Below are positions 31,411-42,684 of a stretch of 64,000 nucleotides of DNA, piece by piece; the first letter of the stretch is position 1; the number at the start of each line of letters is the position of its first letter. Source of the DNA: Platanthera guangdongensis (taxonomy: Eukaryota > Streptophyta > Magnoliopsida > Asparagales > Orchidaceae); the NCBI GenBank assembly GCA_039583875.1, contig CM077151.1, positions 105,914,609-105,978,608 of the forward strand, in the 5' to 3' direction. The notes below the pieces were generated by a model, which was not told where the DNA came from, ran no database searches, and saw nothing but the letters and a program-made list of their open reading frames with translations. A program made the position numbers and the translations under genes.

Positions 31411-34059
31411 TTAAGCTTGAGCTTTGGTCATAGTCATGTCAGCTGCCCCTATGATGTTCAGTGAAGTGGCTCTGGGGACAACTGCTTCTGGGTGAAGATT
31501 CATGTACTCATCAACATTGAGTAGCTTGTTTGCTTTCCCAAATCTTTTTAGTTCATCTCTCCTGTACTGAGACATAGTAGTTAAGGCTGTTGTGTCCTTG
31601 CCTTCAGCTTTAGCTTTGTTGATTAGAGATAAGCCAATGATTTCTTGGAATCTTGCCATTCTGGCTGTGTTGGCTGTTTTTGGATCTTCAGGAGGAGAAT
31701 AGGGCCTTTCAGCTTCATGTTTCTTAGATTCCTGGTGCTGCTGCTGTTGTTGTTGATGGTGTTGACTGCCTGAAGATGGTGGCCTTGGCTGACTACTACC
31801 AGAGGATCTCACTGTTCGTCTCTGATAAGTTTGAATAGGAGCAGATCTTTGAGAGCTAGAGCCAGAGGCACCTGCTGCTGGAGGAGGAGGAGGAGGATCC
31901 TTTCTGTATATATGAACTGGGGGAGGAGAGTATCTCCTACTCCTCTTCCTCTCTTTTTGCTGGTTCTTTGATAGCCACATCCATGCAGGCATCCCTTTGT
32001 AAGGAGCAACATTATGCAGAATATAGTATGGAGTGTCTGCAGTGGGATTAGGCTTGGGAGCAGGAGGAGGAGGAGCCTTCCTTTTCTTAGAGAGCAACTT
32101 CTTTCTCTTTTTAGTAGCCTCCTCATCTGATTCATCATCATCATCATCAGAATTTGAACTCTGAGGATTATCATACAAAGCATTCAGCTTCCTCAGAGTG
32201 GCATCAGGAATGATAAGAGGTTGTTCTTGAGGGGGAATAGAAGGTTCAGAGGGTGAGAGTTCAACAGCAGTAGAGACAGAACTTGCAGCTGCTGCCTTAT
32301 TCTCTTCCTCAATGTCTGCCAGAATGAGCTCATCCAGATCAGGCATGAGAGAATCATCCATGACAAAATCTGGGATAGGGCAGATGTCTGGAATAGACAC
32401 AAGAGTTGGAACAGCAGTGGGGGCAGCAAAGGATGCACAAAGTTGCCTGGCAACTGCTGGAATTGCTGGAGAGGTATACTGGACAATAGCCAAATATGGC
32501 TTAGCAATCTCTACTGAAGGAAGCTTCATATACACAGGATCAAAGATCTGAAGTATCTCAGATAAACTTACTCTGGGATTTATAAGGAAATCACCAGCCG
32601 TGGTTATTGAATCTACTGACTCATCAAGGCTACTGTCAGTGTCCATGAATTGAATAAAATCAATTGCTGTATCTGTAACTGCAAGTGCATTAACAAGCAC
32701 TGAATCAACTGTATCTGTGGTGTCAAAAACTGTATCTGTAGTATCTGTATCTGTATCAACTGTATTCACTTCTACAGCTGCTGCACCAGCTTCATCATGG
32801 AGCATCTCCCCCTGCCTGGGTTCAGGAGAACCTGGAGCCAGGCCCCTGATTGAAGAGGGGGCAGCAGAGAGAGCTGAGATTTGGGCAGATAAAGAATCAA
32901 TGGAATTCACCAGAGGTGTAATAGCCTCTGTGATGAGTGATTTAATAAGAGGAGTCAGAAGAGAGATGATGGAGGGAATGGTGGAAGAATCCATAGGTGG
33001 AGAGAAAATAGTAGAGGAGGAAGGAAGAATATGTGGAGGGGATAAGGGAGGTAGAACAGGTTGTGGTTCAGTGGGTATGGTGTAGGATGGAATAGTGGAA
33101 AGGTGTGGTGGAAGAGGGGATTGAGGAGGTGAGGGAATATGTGTTTCAGTGGGGGAAACTGGAGGTGTAGGCATATGTGTAAGATCAGGCGGTGGAGATT
33201 GATGTTGAGGTGGAGTCAATTGAGGTGCAGAAGGAGTGGGGAGAGATTTGGTAGGGGGAATGACCTCTTCAGAGTCAGGGTGGGGAGTGACCTTGACGGT
33301 CCTGGTGCTCTCAGAAGCATTGATGGAGGAGGAGGAACCCTTGGAGGGTTTGTTGATTGTCCTCTCCCATCTGCCAAACAAGGCGCAGGTGAGGCGCTTG
33401 CTGGCGTTGATGAATGTGGTCGGGGAGACCAGACATTCACTGGCCTTTTCCTGGAGGAAAATCCCCAGGATTCTGCCGTAGCAGACTTCCTTCTTGCTAG
33501 TTCTTTTCTTGATAAGGTCAAAGAAAACCATGCCCCAATCGACCTGGCGCTTGTTGAGCACTGCGCACATGATCAGGAATTGATGGCGAGTGATATAGTC
33601 ATGTGTCGAGTGCTTGACCATTAGAATTTTCCCTATAATGTCGGCCAAAAATTGATAAGCGGCTGACAGTTGTTTCTTCAGAAGCTTATTAGGGTTGTTG
33701 CCGGAGAAACCCATGACTTTCAGCATATCAGCATATTCCTCAGCGTCCATTTCCAAGTTGTCTTCCCCATTGATCAGACCAAATATTTCAGAGAGTACTG
33801 CTGGGGACAGGGAAACGGCAGTGTTTCCAATAGTTCCTGTCAGATTTCCATCTTCAAAAATTGTGGCAGTGTACACCCATTCTCTTAACTCAGTTGAGTG
33901 TAGCTTGATGCTGCGTGTCATGAATTCCTTGAGATGCAATTCTTCAAGTAATTCAAGGATATACAGAAAAATTGGATCGGAATGCTGGAAGGACTCAAAT
34001 TCCATTGAGAATGCTGCATCAAACTTCATCGCTGCAAGTGCTCCTGGAGGAATCGCCAT
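31411..34059 (-). CDS. ORF3 (env-like) protein of element A, intact, 882 aa
   Basis: Open from ATG 34059 (MAIPPGALAAMKF) to the stop at 31411; an in-frame ATG at 34299 would add 80 residues encoded by the TTCGTCGA repeats (SNGVRRTVFNSSEWVRRT) and is less likely. Residues ~1-260: the domain shared with B, C and E (LADIIGKILMVKHSTHDYI, FFDLIKKRTSKKEVCYGRIL, ALFGRWERT). Then a ~150-residue Pro/Ser/Thr linker, an acidic TDTDTTDT-rich part, a DDDDDESDEE run, a bipartite basic patch (KKRKKLLSKKRK) like a nuclear signal, poly-Pro, poly-Gln and a conserved C-terminus (NTARMARFQEIIGLS). No signal peptide or hydrophobic helix is evident, so 'envelope' is a positional label. The only undamaged ORF of A. 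Confidence 0.88.
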   Translation of the reverse strand: MAIPPGALAAMKFDAAFSMEFESFQHSDPIFLYILELLEELHLKEFMTRSIKLHSTELREWVYTATIFEDGNLTGTIGNTAVSLSPAVLSEIFGLINGEDNLEMDAEEYADMLKVMGFSGNNPNKLLKKQLSAAYQFLADIIGKILMVKHSTHDYITRHQFLIMCAVLNKRQVDWGMVFFDLIKKRTSKKEVCYGRILGIFLQEKASECLVSPTTFINASKRLTCALFGRWERTINKPSKGSSSSINASESTRTVKVTPHPDSEEVIPPTKSLPTPSAPQLTPPQHQSPPPDLTHMPTPPVSPTETHIPSPPQSPLPPHLSTIPSYTIPTEPQPVLPPLSPPHILPSSSTIFSPPMDSSTIPSIISLLTPLIKSLITEAITPLVNSIDSLSAQISALSAAPSSIRGLAPGSPEPRQGEMLHDEAGAAAVEVNTVDTDTDTTDTVFDTTDTVDSVLVNALAVTDTAIDFIQFMDTDSSLDESVDSITTAGDFLINPRVSLSEILQIFDPVYMKLPSVEIAKPYLAIVQYTSPAIPAVARQLCASFAAPTAVPTLVSIPDICPIPDFVMDDSLMPDLDELILADIEEENKAAAASSVSTAVELSPSEPSIPPQEQPLIIPDATLRKLNALYDNPQSSNSDDDDDESDEEATKKRKKLLSKKRKAPPPPAPKPNPTADTPYYILHNVAPYKGMPAWMWLSKNQQKERKRSRRYSPPPVHIYRKDPPPPPPAAGASGSSSQRSAPIQTYQRRTVRSSGSSQPRPPSSGSQHHQQQQQQHQESKKHEAERPYSPPEDPKTANTARMARFQEIIGLSLINKAKAEGKDTTALTTMSQYRRDELKRFGKANKLLNVDEYMNLHPEAVVPRATSLNIIGAADMTMTKAQA

Positions 34060-34164
34060 TGATGACCTGCAAAGAAAATTACAGAGAAAACGGCGATCAA
34101 GAGCAAAGGAACTGAAAGCGCGGGACGGTGGTCGAAGAAAACCTAGATATAAGATTTTCAGAAT

Positions 34165-34450
34165 ATGAATCGACAAGCTCCATTCCACGAAAAAGAAGAC
34201 AGATCTTCGAACTGAGATCGACGAAATAAGGTATAGGAGAGTAGTTCGTCGAACCCATTCAGAAGAATTGAAAACAGTTCGTCGAACTCCGTTCGACAAA
34301 ATGGTTTCTGAAACAAGGTTCGTCGATCTCCGGTCGACGAAAATTGTTTCCCCACAGAGAATTCGTCGATCTCCGTTCGACGAGAATCTCTCGAACTTTC
34401 CCTAATTCGTCGAACTCCGTTCGACGAACTCTGGAGAATTCGTCGAATGC
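34165..34450 (-). repeat. TTCGTCGA/TCGACGAA cluster between pol and ORF3 of A
   Basis: Several clean interrupted palindromes such as ttcgtcgatctccggtcgac and ttcgtcgaactccgttcgac within 290 bp, directly upstream of ORF3. Same motif as U3 of A. Position matches the GTGTCGACAC cluster of B (26340-26810) and the CGGCGAG cluster of E (61030-61380). Confidence 0.9.
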
Positions 34451-34459
34451 AGACAGAAA

Positions 34460-37400
34460 TTAATTTAACTCTTCTCCATCAATCATTCCCAGTTGATTTA
34501 TAAAGAACAGATGAGTTTTCTCATCCAAAGGCTTGGTGAAGATATCTGCTCTCTATAGATCAGTGGGAATGTGGATCAAGTTAATTTTCTTTTTGTCCAC
34601 ATTATCTCTAATGAAATGATGTCTTATTTCAATATGTTTAGTCCTAGAATGATGAACTGGATTCTGAGCTATAGCAATAGCACTTGTATTATCACAAAAT
34701 AAGGTTGAATTATTTAAGTTGATACCATAATCTAGGAGTTGGTTTTGTATCCATAGCATCTGTGAACAGCAGCTGCCAGCAGCCATATACTCTGCCTCAG
34801 CAGTTGATGTAGACACAGATGTCTGCTTTTTGGAAAACCAAGAGACAAGTCTCATACCCAGGAACTGGCAAGTTCCAGAGGTACTTTTCCTGTCCACTCT
34901 ACATCCAGCATAGTCAGCATCTGAGTATCCAGTTAACTCAAATTCTGACTCTGCAGGATACCAGAGTCCTATACTAGGACAACTCTTTATATATCTCAAA
35001 ATCCTTTTTAGAAAAATAAGATGAGATTCTTTAGGATTCACTTGGAATCTAGCACAAAGGCATGTGACAAACATTATGTTAGACCTGCTGGCTGTTAAGT
35101 ATAATAGGGATCCAACAATTGCCCTATAATGTTTCTGATCTACAGGTTTCCCTGCTGCATCAGAATCCACAACAGTATTTGTAGCCATAGGTGTTTTCAT
35201 TCCTGAGGCATCACCTATCCCAAACTTTTTAATAAGCTCTTTAGCATACTTAGATTGGGAGAGGAAGATACCATCAGGGAGCTGCTTCACTTGGAGACCA
35301 AGGAAGTAGGAAAGCTCACCCATGCTACTCATCTCAAATTTGGAATGCATGAGGTCAGCAAACCTCTGGCACAATTTGGGATCATTAGACCCAAAAATAA
35401 TATCATCCACATATATTTGTACCAATAAGATTTGGTCCTTATGATGTCTAGTGAAAAGGGTTTTATCTATGGTTCCTCTTATAAATTTATGCTCTAAAAG
35501 AAAGCTAGCTAGGGTCTCATACCAAGCTCTTGAAGCTTGCTTTAAATCATAGAGAGCTTTATGCAACTTGTAAACATTAGAGGGTTGAGTTAGAGAGATA
35601 AAACCTGGAGGTTGTTCTACATAAAACTCTTCTTGAAGTACACCATTCAGAAAGGCACTCTTAACATCCATCTGGAATACCTTGAACTTTTTGTATGCTG
35701 CATAGGCTAGGAATATTCTAATGGCCTCCAACCTTGCAACAGGGGCAAAGGTTTGGTCATAGTCTATTCCTTCTTCTTGCCTATATCCTTGGGCAACCAG
35801 TCTAGCCTTGTTCCTTACTATGTTCCCTTGTGCATCTAATTTGTTCCTATAGACCCATTTGGTTCCAATAACTGGGTAGTTATGGGGTCTTGAAACCAAA
35901 TCCCAAACTCTACATCTCTCAAACTGATTTAGTTCCTCTTGCATTGCAAGAATCCAGTGGGGATCTTGCACAGCTTCATGGATGGTGAGAGGTTCAATTT
36001 GAGAGAGAAAACAGGCATGCATCAAGTCTTGATTGAGCTGATGTCTTGTCTGTACACCAACTGAAATGTCCCCAATCACTTGAGATCTGGGGTGATCTCT
36101 AAGTGTGACAAGATCAGTTTGTGGAGTTGGTTGAGCAACAGCTTCTGCAACTAATTCCTCTTGAGGAATGGTACTGGCTGTTGATGGAAGTTCAGTTACT
36201 TCCTCTTGGATTTATTCTTCACTATCTTCAGCAGCATGTGGAGTGGGATGAGTTGGAACCTCTTGGGTAAGGTTTAGTCTATCCATTGACTCACACAGTG
36301 GTGAAACCTGCAATGGACTATTGGTAGAAATATCTTTCTCCTTATAAGACATGTTAGCTTCATCAAAAGACACATGAACAGATTCTTCAATTTTAAGGGA
36401 TGATTTGTTGAAAACCCTATAGGCCTTGCTTACTTGGGAATATCCTAGAAAAATCCCTTCTTCAGCCTTAGCCTCAAATTTTCTAATGTATCTTTTGTTA
36501 TTAGTGTGGATGTAACATATGCAACCAAAAACTTTAAAGCAAGTGATTTTAGGTTTCTTTTCTTTAAGTAATTCATAGGGGGTCTTGCGTTTTAGTTTAT
36601 GTATAAGACATCTGTTCAAGACATAGTTGGCTGTATTTACAGCTTCTGCCCAAAAGGATAGAGGCATGTAAGCATCTGCTAACAATGTACCTGCAGCTTC
36701 AATGAGTGTCCTATTTTTCCTTTCAGCTACCCCATTTTGTTGGGGAGTTCTAGGAGCTGAGAAGCACTGCCTGATACCTTCCTTCTCACAGAACTCATGC
36801 ATAAGAAGAGACTCAAACTCTGTGCCATGATCAGTTCTGATCAATGCAACATGAGTAGAGAACTCAATCTGTATGGTCCTGAGAAAATCTGTAAGAACTT
36901 TGAATGTATCTGACTTAGCTCTCAGGAAGGCAACCCAACTGAATCTGGAGAAATCATCAACAATAACTAAGGTGTAAGACTTCCCTCCTAGGCTTTGTAC
37001 TGCAATGAGTCCAAAAAGATCCACATGAAGCAGATACAATATCCTCGGTGAATCACTTTTATAAATGGATTTGAAGCTAGTTTTAGTTTGCTTGCCTAGT
37101 TGACAAGTCCTACATAGGCTTTCCTTCTTGTAGGGACCAGAAGGTAAACCTCTAACAAGGTTGTCTTTAGATAACCTAGATATGTTCTTAAGGTTTACAT
37201 GTCCTAGCCTTTTGTGTCATAGCTCATTTTGGTTACTAGTGATATTGAGTAAACAAATATCAGTTGTGGCAGAAATGAAATCTACTAAATATATGTTTCC
37301 TTGTCTAAGTCCAATTAAAATAGTTTGGTTTTTATCATTTATAATAGAACAAGAGGTGGAGTTGAAATGTACCTGATAACCTTCATCACATAATTGACTT

Positions 37401-37657
37401 ATGGATATAAGGTTATGTTTAAGTCCTCTTACATATGTCACCTTTTTGAAGGTCACTGCTCCAATGCTTACTCTTCCATACCCTTCTGACTGACCACTCT
37501 TTGAGTCTCCAAATATCACCTTTGGTCCTAGCTTGGACTTATAGTTGGAGAGATTTGCTTTGCTGCCAGTCATGTGCTTGGAGCAGCCACTGTCCAGGTA
37601 CCATGTCTGACTTAGCCTTGAACAGTTCTTCACCTGTACCTGCATCAAAAAAAACAA
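34460..37657 (-). pseudogene. pol: pol of element A (protease, integrase, RT, RNase H), three stops
   Basis: Protease with WYLDSGCSKHMTG (about 37600); HKRLGHVNLK and CRTCQLGKQTK zinc region; integrase core with VIVDDFSRFSW, IRTDHGTEFES and [19 protein letters not shown] with [19 protein letters not shown]-type [15 protein letters not shown] and YVDDIIFGS; RNase H with [19 protein letters not shown] and [11 protein letters not shown], ending GMIDGEELN at 34460. Stops: TGA at about 37214 (at a Trp position), TAA at about 36209, TAG at about 34550. Otherwise one frame, continuous with gag. The polyprotein would cut, integrate and reverse-transcribe the element. Confidence 0.95.
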
Positions 37658-37660
37658 AGC

Positions 37661-39784
37661 TCAATTGTTCTTGACCCAGGTTACCTTGGGTCCTTGGTTT
37701 GGCTGAAAAGTAAAACTAGAAATGACTGATAATACAGGTTGAGACTTATACCCTAGTGGGTGATATCTCCTAGGTGGGATTATCCAATCAGCTACTGGAT
37801 TAAATGTCTTGTTAGCTGTTTTAAAATTTCTATAGGAGAAATTATTTATATTTGGTCGTTCTGGGATCGACGAATTATTGTAAGTTCGTCGACCAGAGTT
37901 CGACGAATGGGCATGAGATCGTCGACCTCCACTTAGTGAATGACCATGGTCATTTTCTGCGTCCCACGTTCGTCGACCTCTACTCGACGAACCATACACA
38001 GTTCGTCGATCGCAGTAGGACGAATAATTATTTCTGAAGTTTGCGTTCAGCGTTCGTCGATCGGGGTTCGACAATCTTGCAGGATTTCGTCTATTTAAGT
38101 TCGACGAATTCTGCTGAACTTGGTTTTTAACAGCTTTCTTCTATTTTCTGTTGCTATTGTCTAGGGGATTTGACTTGTTTTCTGATCTGGGTTTTTCAGT
38201 TAGTTTCTCTTTACCCTTAGCAGTGATAAACTTTATGGGAGTGGAAAGTATATTCTTCTTTATTATGGGGGGTAAACCTGATGAAGCACCCAAGCCCAGC
38301 CTGCCATTTAATCTGGCATTTACTGTGCTTGTGATATCCATCAGCTTGAGGCTTCTCCCATTGAGAGATTGCTCAAGTTGTTTTGCCTCACATAATTCAG
38401 ATTTTAACTTGATTATCTGTTCATTAGCTAGAGTCAATTGGTTAGTTAGTTTTCTGTTTTCTGTGCTGACAGATTCAAGATTTTCTAGTCTAGTCCTCAG
38501 GGTTTTTATCTCTTTCTCTGAGTTTATTAAATTCATGCACATAGTTTTAAACTCTACTTTAAACAAGTCAGAATTGAAATCAAAACTAGAAATCACCTGA
38601 TCAGCCTCTGAGTCTGAGGCACCTTCATCTTCATAATCCTCTTCTGATCCACAGTTGCTTCTGGAGGCATCTATTGCCATTAGGCACACCTCCTTGGATC
38701 TGGCTTCTTCCTCTTCTTCATTGGAGCTGGAGGAGGATGTTTCCTCTTCTGTGTCACTCCAGGACTCAGCAACAAATCCTTTGTCCTTCCTTTTATACTT
38801 GTTGGAGGAGGGTCTGCTGCTTTGTTTTCTTCTGGAATCCTTGTCCCTGCCCTTGTCCTTTTTCTGATTCTCTGGGCATTCTGAAATATAGTGCCCAGGC
38901 TTTCTGCATCCAAAACACACAACCTCCTTAGTTGGTGTCTTGTCATATTTGGGTTTATCATCCTGCCTGGATGATTTTCTTCTAAAGTCCTTTCTTGCCA
39001 TTTTGTAGAATCTTTTGGCAAAAAGGCTCATTAACTCTTCATTGGAGGTAGATGTTTCATTGTCTTCAGAAGCTTTGAGGGCCAAGCTGTGCTCCTTCCT
39101 AACTGGGGTAGTTGCCTTCTGTTCTGCTGCCTCTCTTAATTTGACAAGCTGCTCATATGACTTCAGCTTGCCTAGCAGAGATTCTGTTGAGATCTCATTG
39201 AGGCTTCTGGCTTCTTTGATTGGCCAGATTCTGGAGTCCCATGAACTGGGGAAACACATCAATATCTTATCATTCACCTCAGTTAAGGTGATGTCCTTGT
39301 CAAGAGTCTTGAGTTCACTAATGATTGAACTTAATCTATTGTACATCTCAGCCACTGATTCTGTCTCATCCTTTTTGAAATTCTCATAGAGAGAAATGAG
39401 ACTGGATCTCCTATCCTTTCTTTCATCATCTGAGCCTGCTACCATTTGATTGAGAGAGTCCCAAATGGCCTTGGCTGAGGTGCACTCAGCCACCTTCTGA
39501 AATATGTCATCTAACATTGTTTGGGCCAGAATATTCATAGCCTTTGCATCAGCCATCTTGGCTTTCTTGTAAGCTTCAGTATTGTCTGGAGGTGGTACTG
39601 CACTCAGATTAGTTGATGTGCTGGCAAAAGTTGTAGGAGCTGGAGGAACACCTGTTGAAATGACAGAGAAAATATCCTCATCAATGGAGTTCATATATAA
39701 TCTGATTCTTGCCCTCCAGATGGCAAACTTATTAAGATTGCACACTGGAGGTCTGATGCTTGTATAATCTTTGTTTTGGGCCAT
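37661..39784 (-). pseudogene. gag: gag of element A, one internal TAG
   Basis: Begins MAQNKDYTSIRPPVCNLNKFA at 39784. Copia capsid core (AIWRARIRLYMNSID, SAKAIWDSLNQMVAG, SLISLYENFKKDETESVAEMYNRL, LMCFPSSWDSRIWPIKEA), CCHC zinc knuckle CFGCRKPGHYISEC (about 38905), an acidic Ser/Glu tract, a coiled coil (NSEKEIKTLRTRLENLESV), then TAG at 38138-38140. The same frame continues to 37661 through a low-complexity part in which the TTCGTCGA repeats are translated as DRRT, SRGRRT and SGRRT, and ends KVTWVKNN with TGA. That terminal stop lies in the same frame as pol and in the same place as in B. Confidence 0.92.
37855..38112 (-). repeat. TTCGTCGA repeats inside the gag coding region of A
   Basis: About a dozen ttcgtcga / tcgacgaa half-sites, some as interrupted palindromes (ttcgtcgacctctactcgac), lie in frame within the gag C-terminal coding sequence, so the DNA motif is also protein sequence (repeated RRT). 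Corresponding gag regions of B and E show no such repeats. Confidence 0.9.
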
Positions 39785-39900
39785 GTCTGTGATAAGGATA
39801 AGTCCAATAACAGAATAAAAAACAATGAGATCTAACTAGGGGATCTTTGGATTCAGGTGTTAGCCTGTGCAACCACCAAGGTGTGGTATGTTTAACCAAC

Positions 39901-39915
39901 CTGGCTCTGATACCA
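39901..39915 (-). other. Primer-binding site of element A
   Basis: ctggctctgatacca on the + strand, TGGTATCAGAGCCAG on the coding strand; complementary to initiator Met-tRNA and two bases from the 5' LTR. Confidence 0.92.
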
Positions 39916-39917
39916 AT

Positions 39918-41858
39918 TGAAAGTGCAGCTAGATCTGATATACTCTAGAGGGGGGTGAATAGAGTATATGATGATTTTAAAACTTTTACAACTGCTGTTG
40001 TATTTTAGGTATGTGGTGTGTGTGCAGCAAATACAATAAACAAAAAAACAGCAATGGACTAATCACAGCACATTCACAGAGCAAGGCCAGAAAACAAAAA
40101 GAAACGAAAGCAACCAGACGACACAAGAATTTTATAGTGGTTCCCCAAATCTGGGTAGTCCACTCTTCTACCACCCTGGTAGGAATCCACTGCAGGAAGG
40201 GGTTGATCAGGTGTCCTGGCACCAATGGGGTTTTGATCAGGTTCCCAAAAACCAAACCCTCAAGTCTTTTGGTGGGAGACTTGCAACCAGAATAATTTTG
40301 AAGGGAATTAAAACCCTGTACAGAGGTGGAGTGAGAGGGTGATGAGGTCTTCTCTTTCTCAAATCAAATGAGAAGACTTGTAGAATGTTGTTTAGCAGCT
40401 TTGCTCCCCCTGAGATGTAGAATGCATCAGGAAGAATACTGGAGCACTGCTTCAGGGTGATAGGTCTTCAAAGACCCAGATTTCCTGGTCCAGAGAAAGT
40501 CTTCAGGAACTTCTTGCAACTGATATGAATGTATTGTTTTGAAGTTCTCCTGAGTAAAAGCAGATGAAGAAGACTCTTGATATTGATGTAATGTTCTTCT
40601 TCTTCTTCTAGATCAATTTCTCTCTGGGCCAAGAATGAATTCTTTTTCTTGTGTTGTCTGAATCACTGTCTATCCTCTTCTTGTTGTTGTCTGGTGTTGT
40701 GTACTTGTTGTATTACTTCTGGTTTCTGTATATCTCTGTCTGTCATGGAGAGCATTCGAATTTTTGAATGTCGAGCAGTAATGACAGACGGCCTGGAAAG
40801 GAAGCAGCAATTAATTATTTCCCCAACTGTTTCCATAGGAAAATGACATGTAATAATCCAGAATTAACTGCGCATCCTAACGGTAGTATACTGTGAAGAA
40901 CTGCCATTAATTGTCCAGGAGTCAGCGCCATGAAATGAGACGGGAACGGAAGAAGACCTAGTCTGGAATCGTCGACCGAAGAACAGAATTCGTCGAACAG
41001 AGTTACGAGTTCGTCGAGCTAAGCTGAGTTCGTCGAGCTGAGCTGAGTTCGTCGAGCTGACAGTCTTCATTCGTTGAATTGACAATCTTCAATATCAGAC
41101 AAACATTATTCGTTGAGCAGAGAACCAAATTCGTCGAGCTGAGAATAAACTTCGTCGACCTGAGAAAAGTTCTAGGTTTGGACGAAATACTCTGTATCTA
41201 CTGAAATACTGTGTCGACACAAATTGGTGTCGACAGATTGATCTTGGTGTCGACACAACTCCTCTGGTGTCGACAGATTGGTCTAGGTGACGACACAAAT
41301 CCTCTGGTGTCGACACAAGCTGGTGTCGACTGAAATCCTGGGTGTCGACACAAATCGTCTGGTGTCGACACAAGCCCTAAGTGTCGACACAGATTCTCTG
41401 AGCACAAAAAAAATCGTCGAGTAGAGATTAGCATTCGTCGACTTGAGAAGCTGTGAACTTGAGGTCCAAGTTCGTCGAGCTCAGAATATAATTCGTCGAC
41501 CGAAGCATGGAGCTGGGCTTAGAGAAATTTGAAGTAGTCCTGAGAATGTTTGAAGTAGAATCCGGTGTTCGTCGAGCAAAGAACAAAGTTCGTCGAGCTC
41601 AGCACTGCGAATTGTCTTACGATCGTCGAGCGCACAACTTCCTTCGTCGAGCTGAGTTCGACGAACGTCGAACTCATTCCACATAGTCTGAAAAACTGAT
41701 AGATCTGAAGTTCCTGATGGTCTTGAAGAAGGCTGGTCCATCTGAAGTTGAGATAGAGGACTATCCTAGACTCTAAGACACAAACTTGACCCAGACTATA
41801 CATGATGGGTCACATCCTAAGTAAGTGAACCTAGCCCAAATCAACTAGGGATCCAACA
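39918..41858 (-). repeat. 5' LTR of element A (1941 bp)
   Basis: Would drive transcription leftward. Layout as in the 3' LTR; 6-G run at 39950-39955 in place of 15. Confidence 0.95.
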
Positions 41859-42678
41859 ACTTCTGATTTTGACCACTGTACTGTCCAATTGATTCTGAAT
41901 TTGTTTAACAAAGCTGTATAAGATACTTGGAGTTTCAGATTTCTGTCTAAGGAAGAACACCTAGGAAAACCTTGAGTAGTCATCTACAACCACAAATGTG
42001 TAGACCTTCCTACCTATGCTGTGAACTGGCATAGGACCAAAGAGATCCATATGCAAGAGGTATAAACACCTCATAGCATCTTTGTTCTCAATGCTATTAA
42101 AGGTGGATCTAGTCTGCTTGCCCTTTTGACAAGCTGAGCATATCTCATTCTTAATACACTAAACCTGAGGACCATTCCTCAATAACTCTTTACTATAGAG
42201 TTGACCAATTATCTTATAGTTAAGATGGGCTAGCCTCTTGTTCCATTTGACACAATGAGAGACTTTCTCATCAGCTACAAGACACACAGGAGAAACATTG
42301 TTCTCACACATAATGTCTAGACAATAGACATTTCTCTTCCTATAACCTGTCAGAATGATCTTTTGATCATTTGACCTCCTGATATGACAACCATCTTTGA
42401 CAAATGAGATGTCATATCATAAATCACTCAGCTGACTTATACTAATGAAGGCTGTGTTTCAAACCTTTAACATAAGCCACTTGAGTAATTGTAATAAGGT
42501 TGCTAGAAATGTTACCAAAGCCTTTGATGATTCCCTTTTTAGAACCACCAAAGGTGACTTTAGGACCATCCTTGATTGGTGTATAGTCCTTCAACAATCC
42601 TCTAGTTCCAGTCATGTGCCTGGAACATCCACTGTCCAAGTACCATATTGGGGCATGACCACTTGGACTCACCTGCAA
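41859..42678 (-). pseudogene. pol: pol of element B, 5' part (protease to integrase core)
   Basis: Opens just after the gag stop (LQVSPSGHAPIW) with the protease motif WYLDSGCSRHMTGTRGLLKDY. The frame breaks near 42442 and continues with stops through the pre-integrase zinc region (HLNYKIIGQLY, CSACQKGKQTR) to the first integrase Asp region (VVVDDYSRFS). It ends at the insertion point of A, right before DHGTEF, whose codons continue at 29182. Two events therefore disable it: point mutations and the A insertion. Confidence 0.88.
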
Positions 42679-42684
42679 AACAGA

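Larger units (their letters stand above)
29183..41858 (-). mobile_element. Sirevirus-type copia retrotransposon A, complete (12.68 kb)
   Basis: Intact termini (TGAAAGTGCAG...GATCCAACA on the + strand), 5-bp target duplication, two LTRs of 1941 and 1947 bp differing at roughly 2% of sites by eye. Order on the minus strand: 5' LTR 41858-39918, primer site, gag, pol, TTCGTCGA-rich spacer, ORF3, polypurine tract, 3' LTR 31129-29183. Coding regions carry only four premature stops, each explicable by one C-to-T or G-to-A change. It is the youngest insertion of the S-B-A nest. Confidence 0.97.
29178..41863. other. Target-site duplication of element A
   Basis: acttc at 29178-29182 and again at 41859-41863, flanking the two LTR ends of A. 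In B it falls within the integrase codons just before the second catalytic Asp (IRS|DHGTEF). Confidence 0.93.

Noticed and set aside
31411..34059. Viral envelope glycoprotein
   Set aside because: No signal peptide, membrane helix or cysteine pattern visible; composition is acidic, basic, poly-Pro and poly-Gln.
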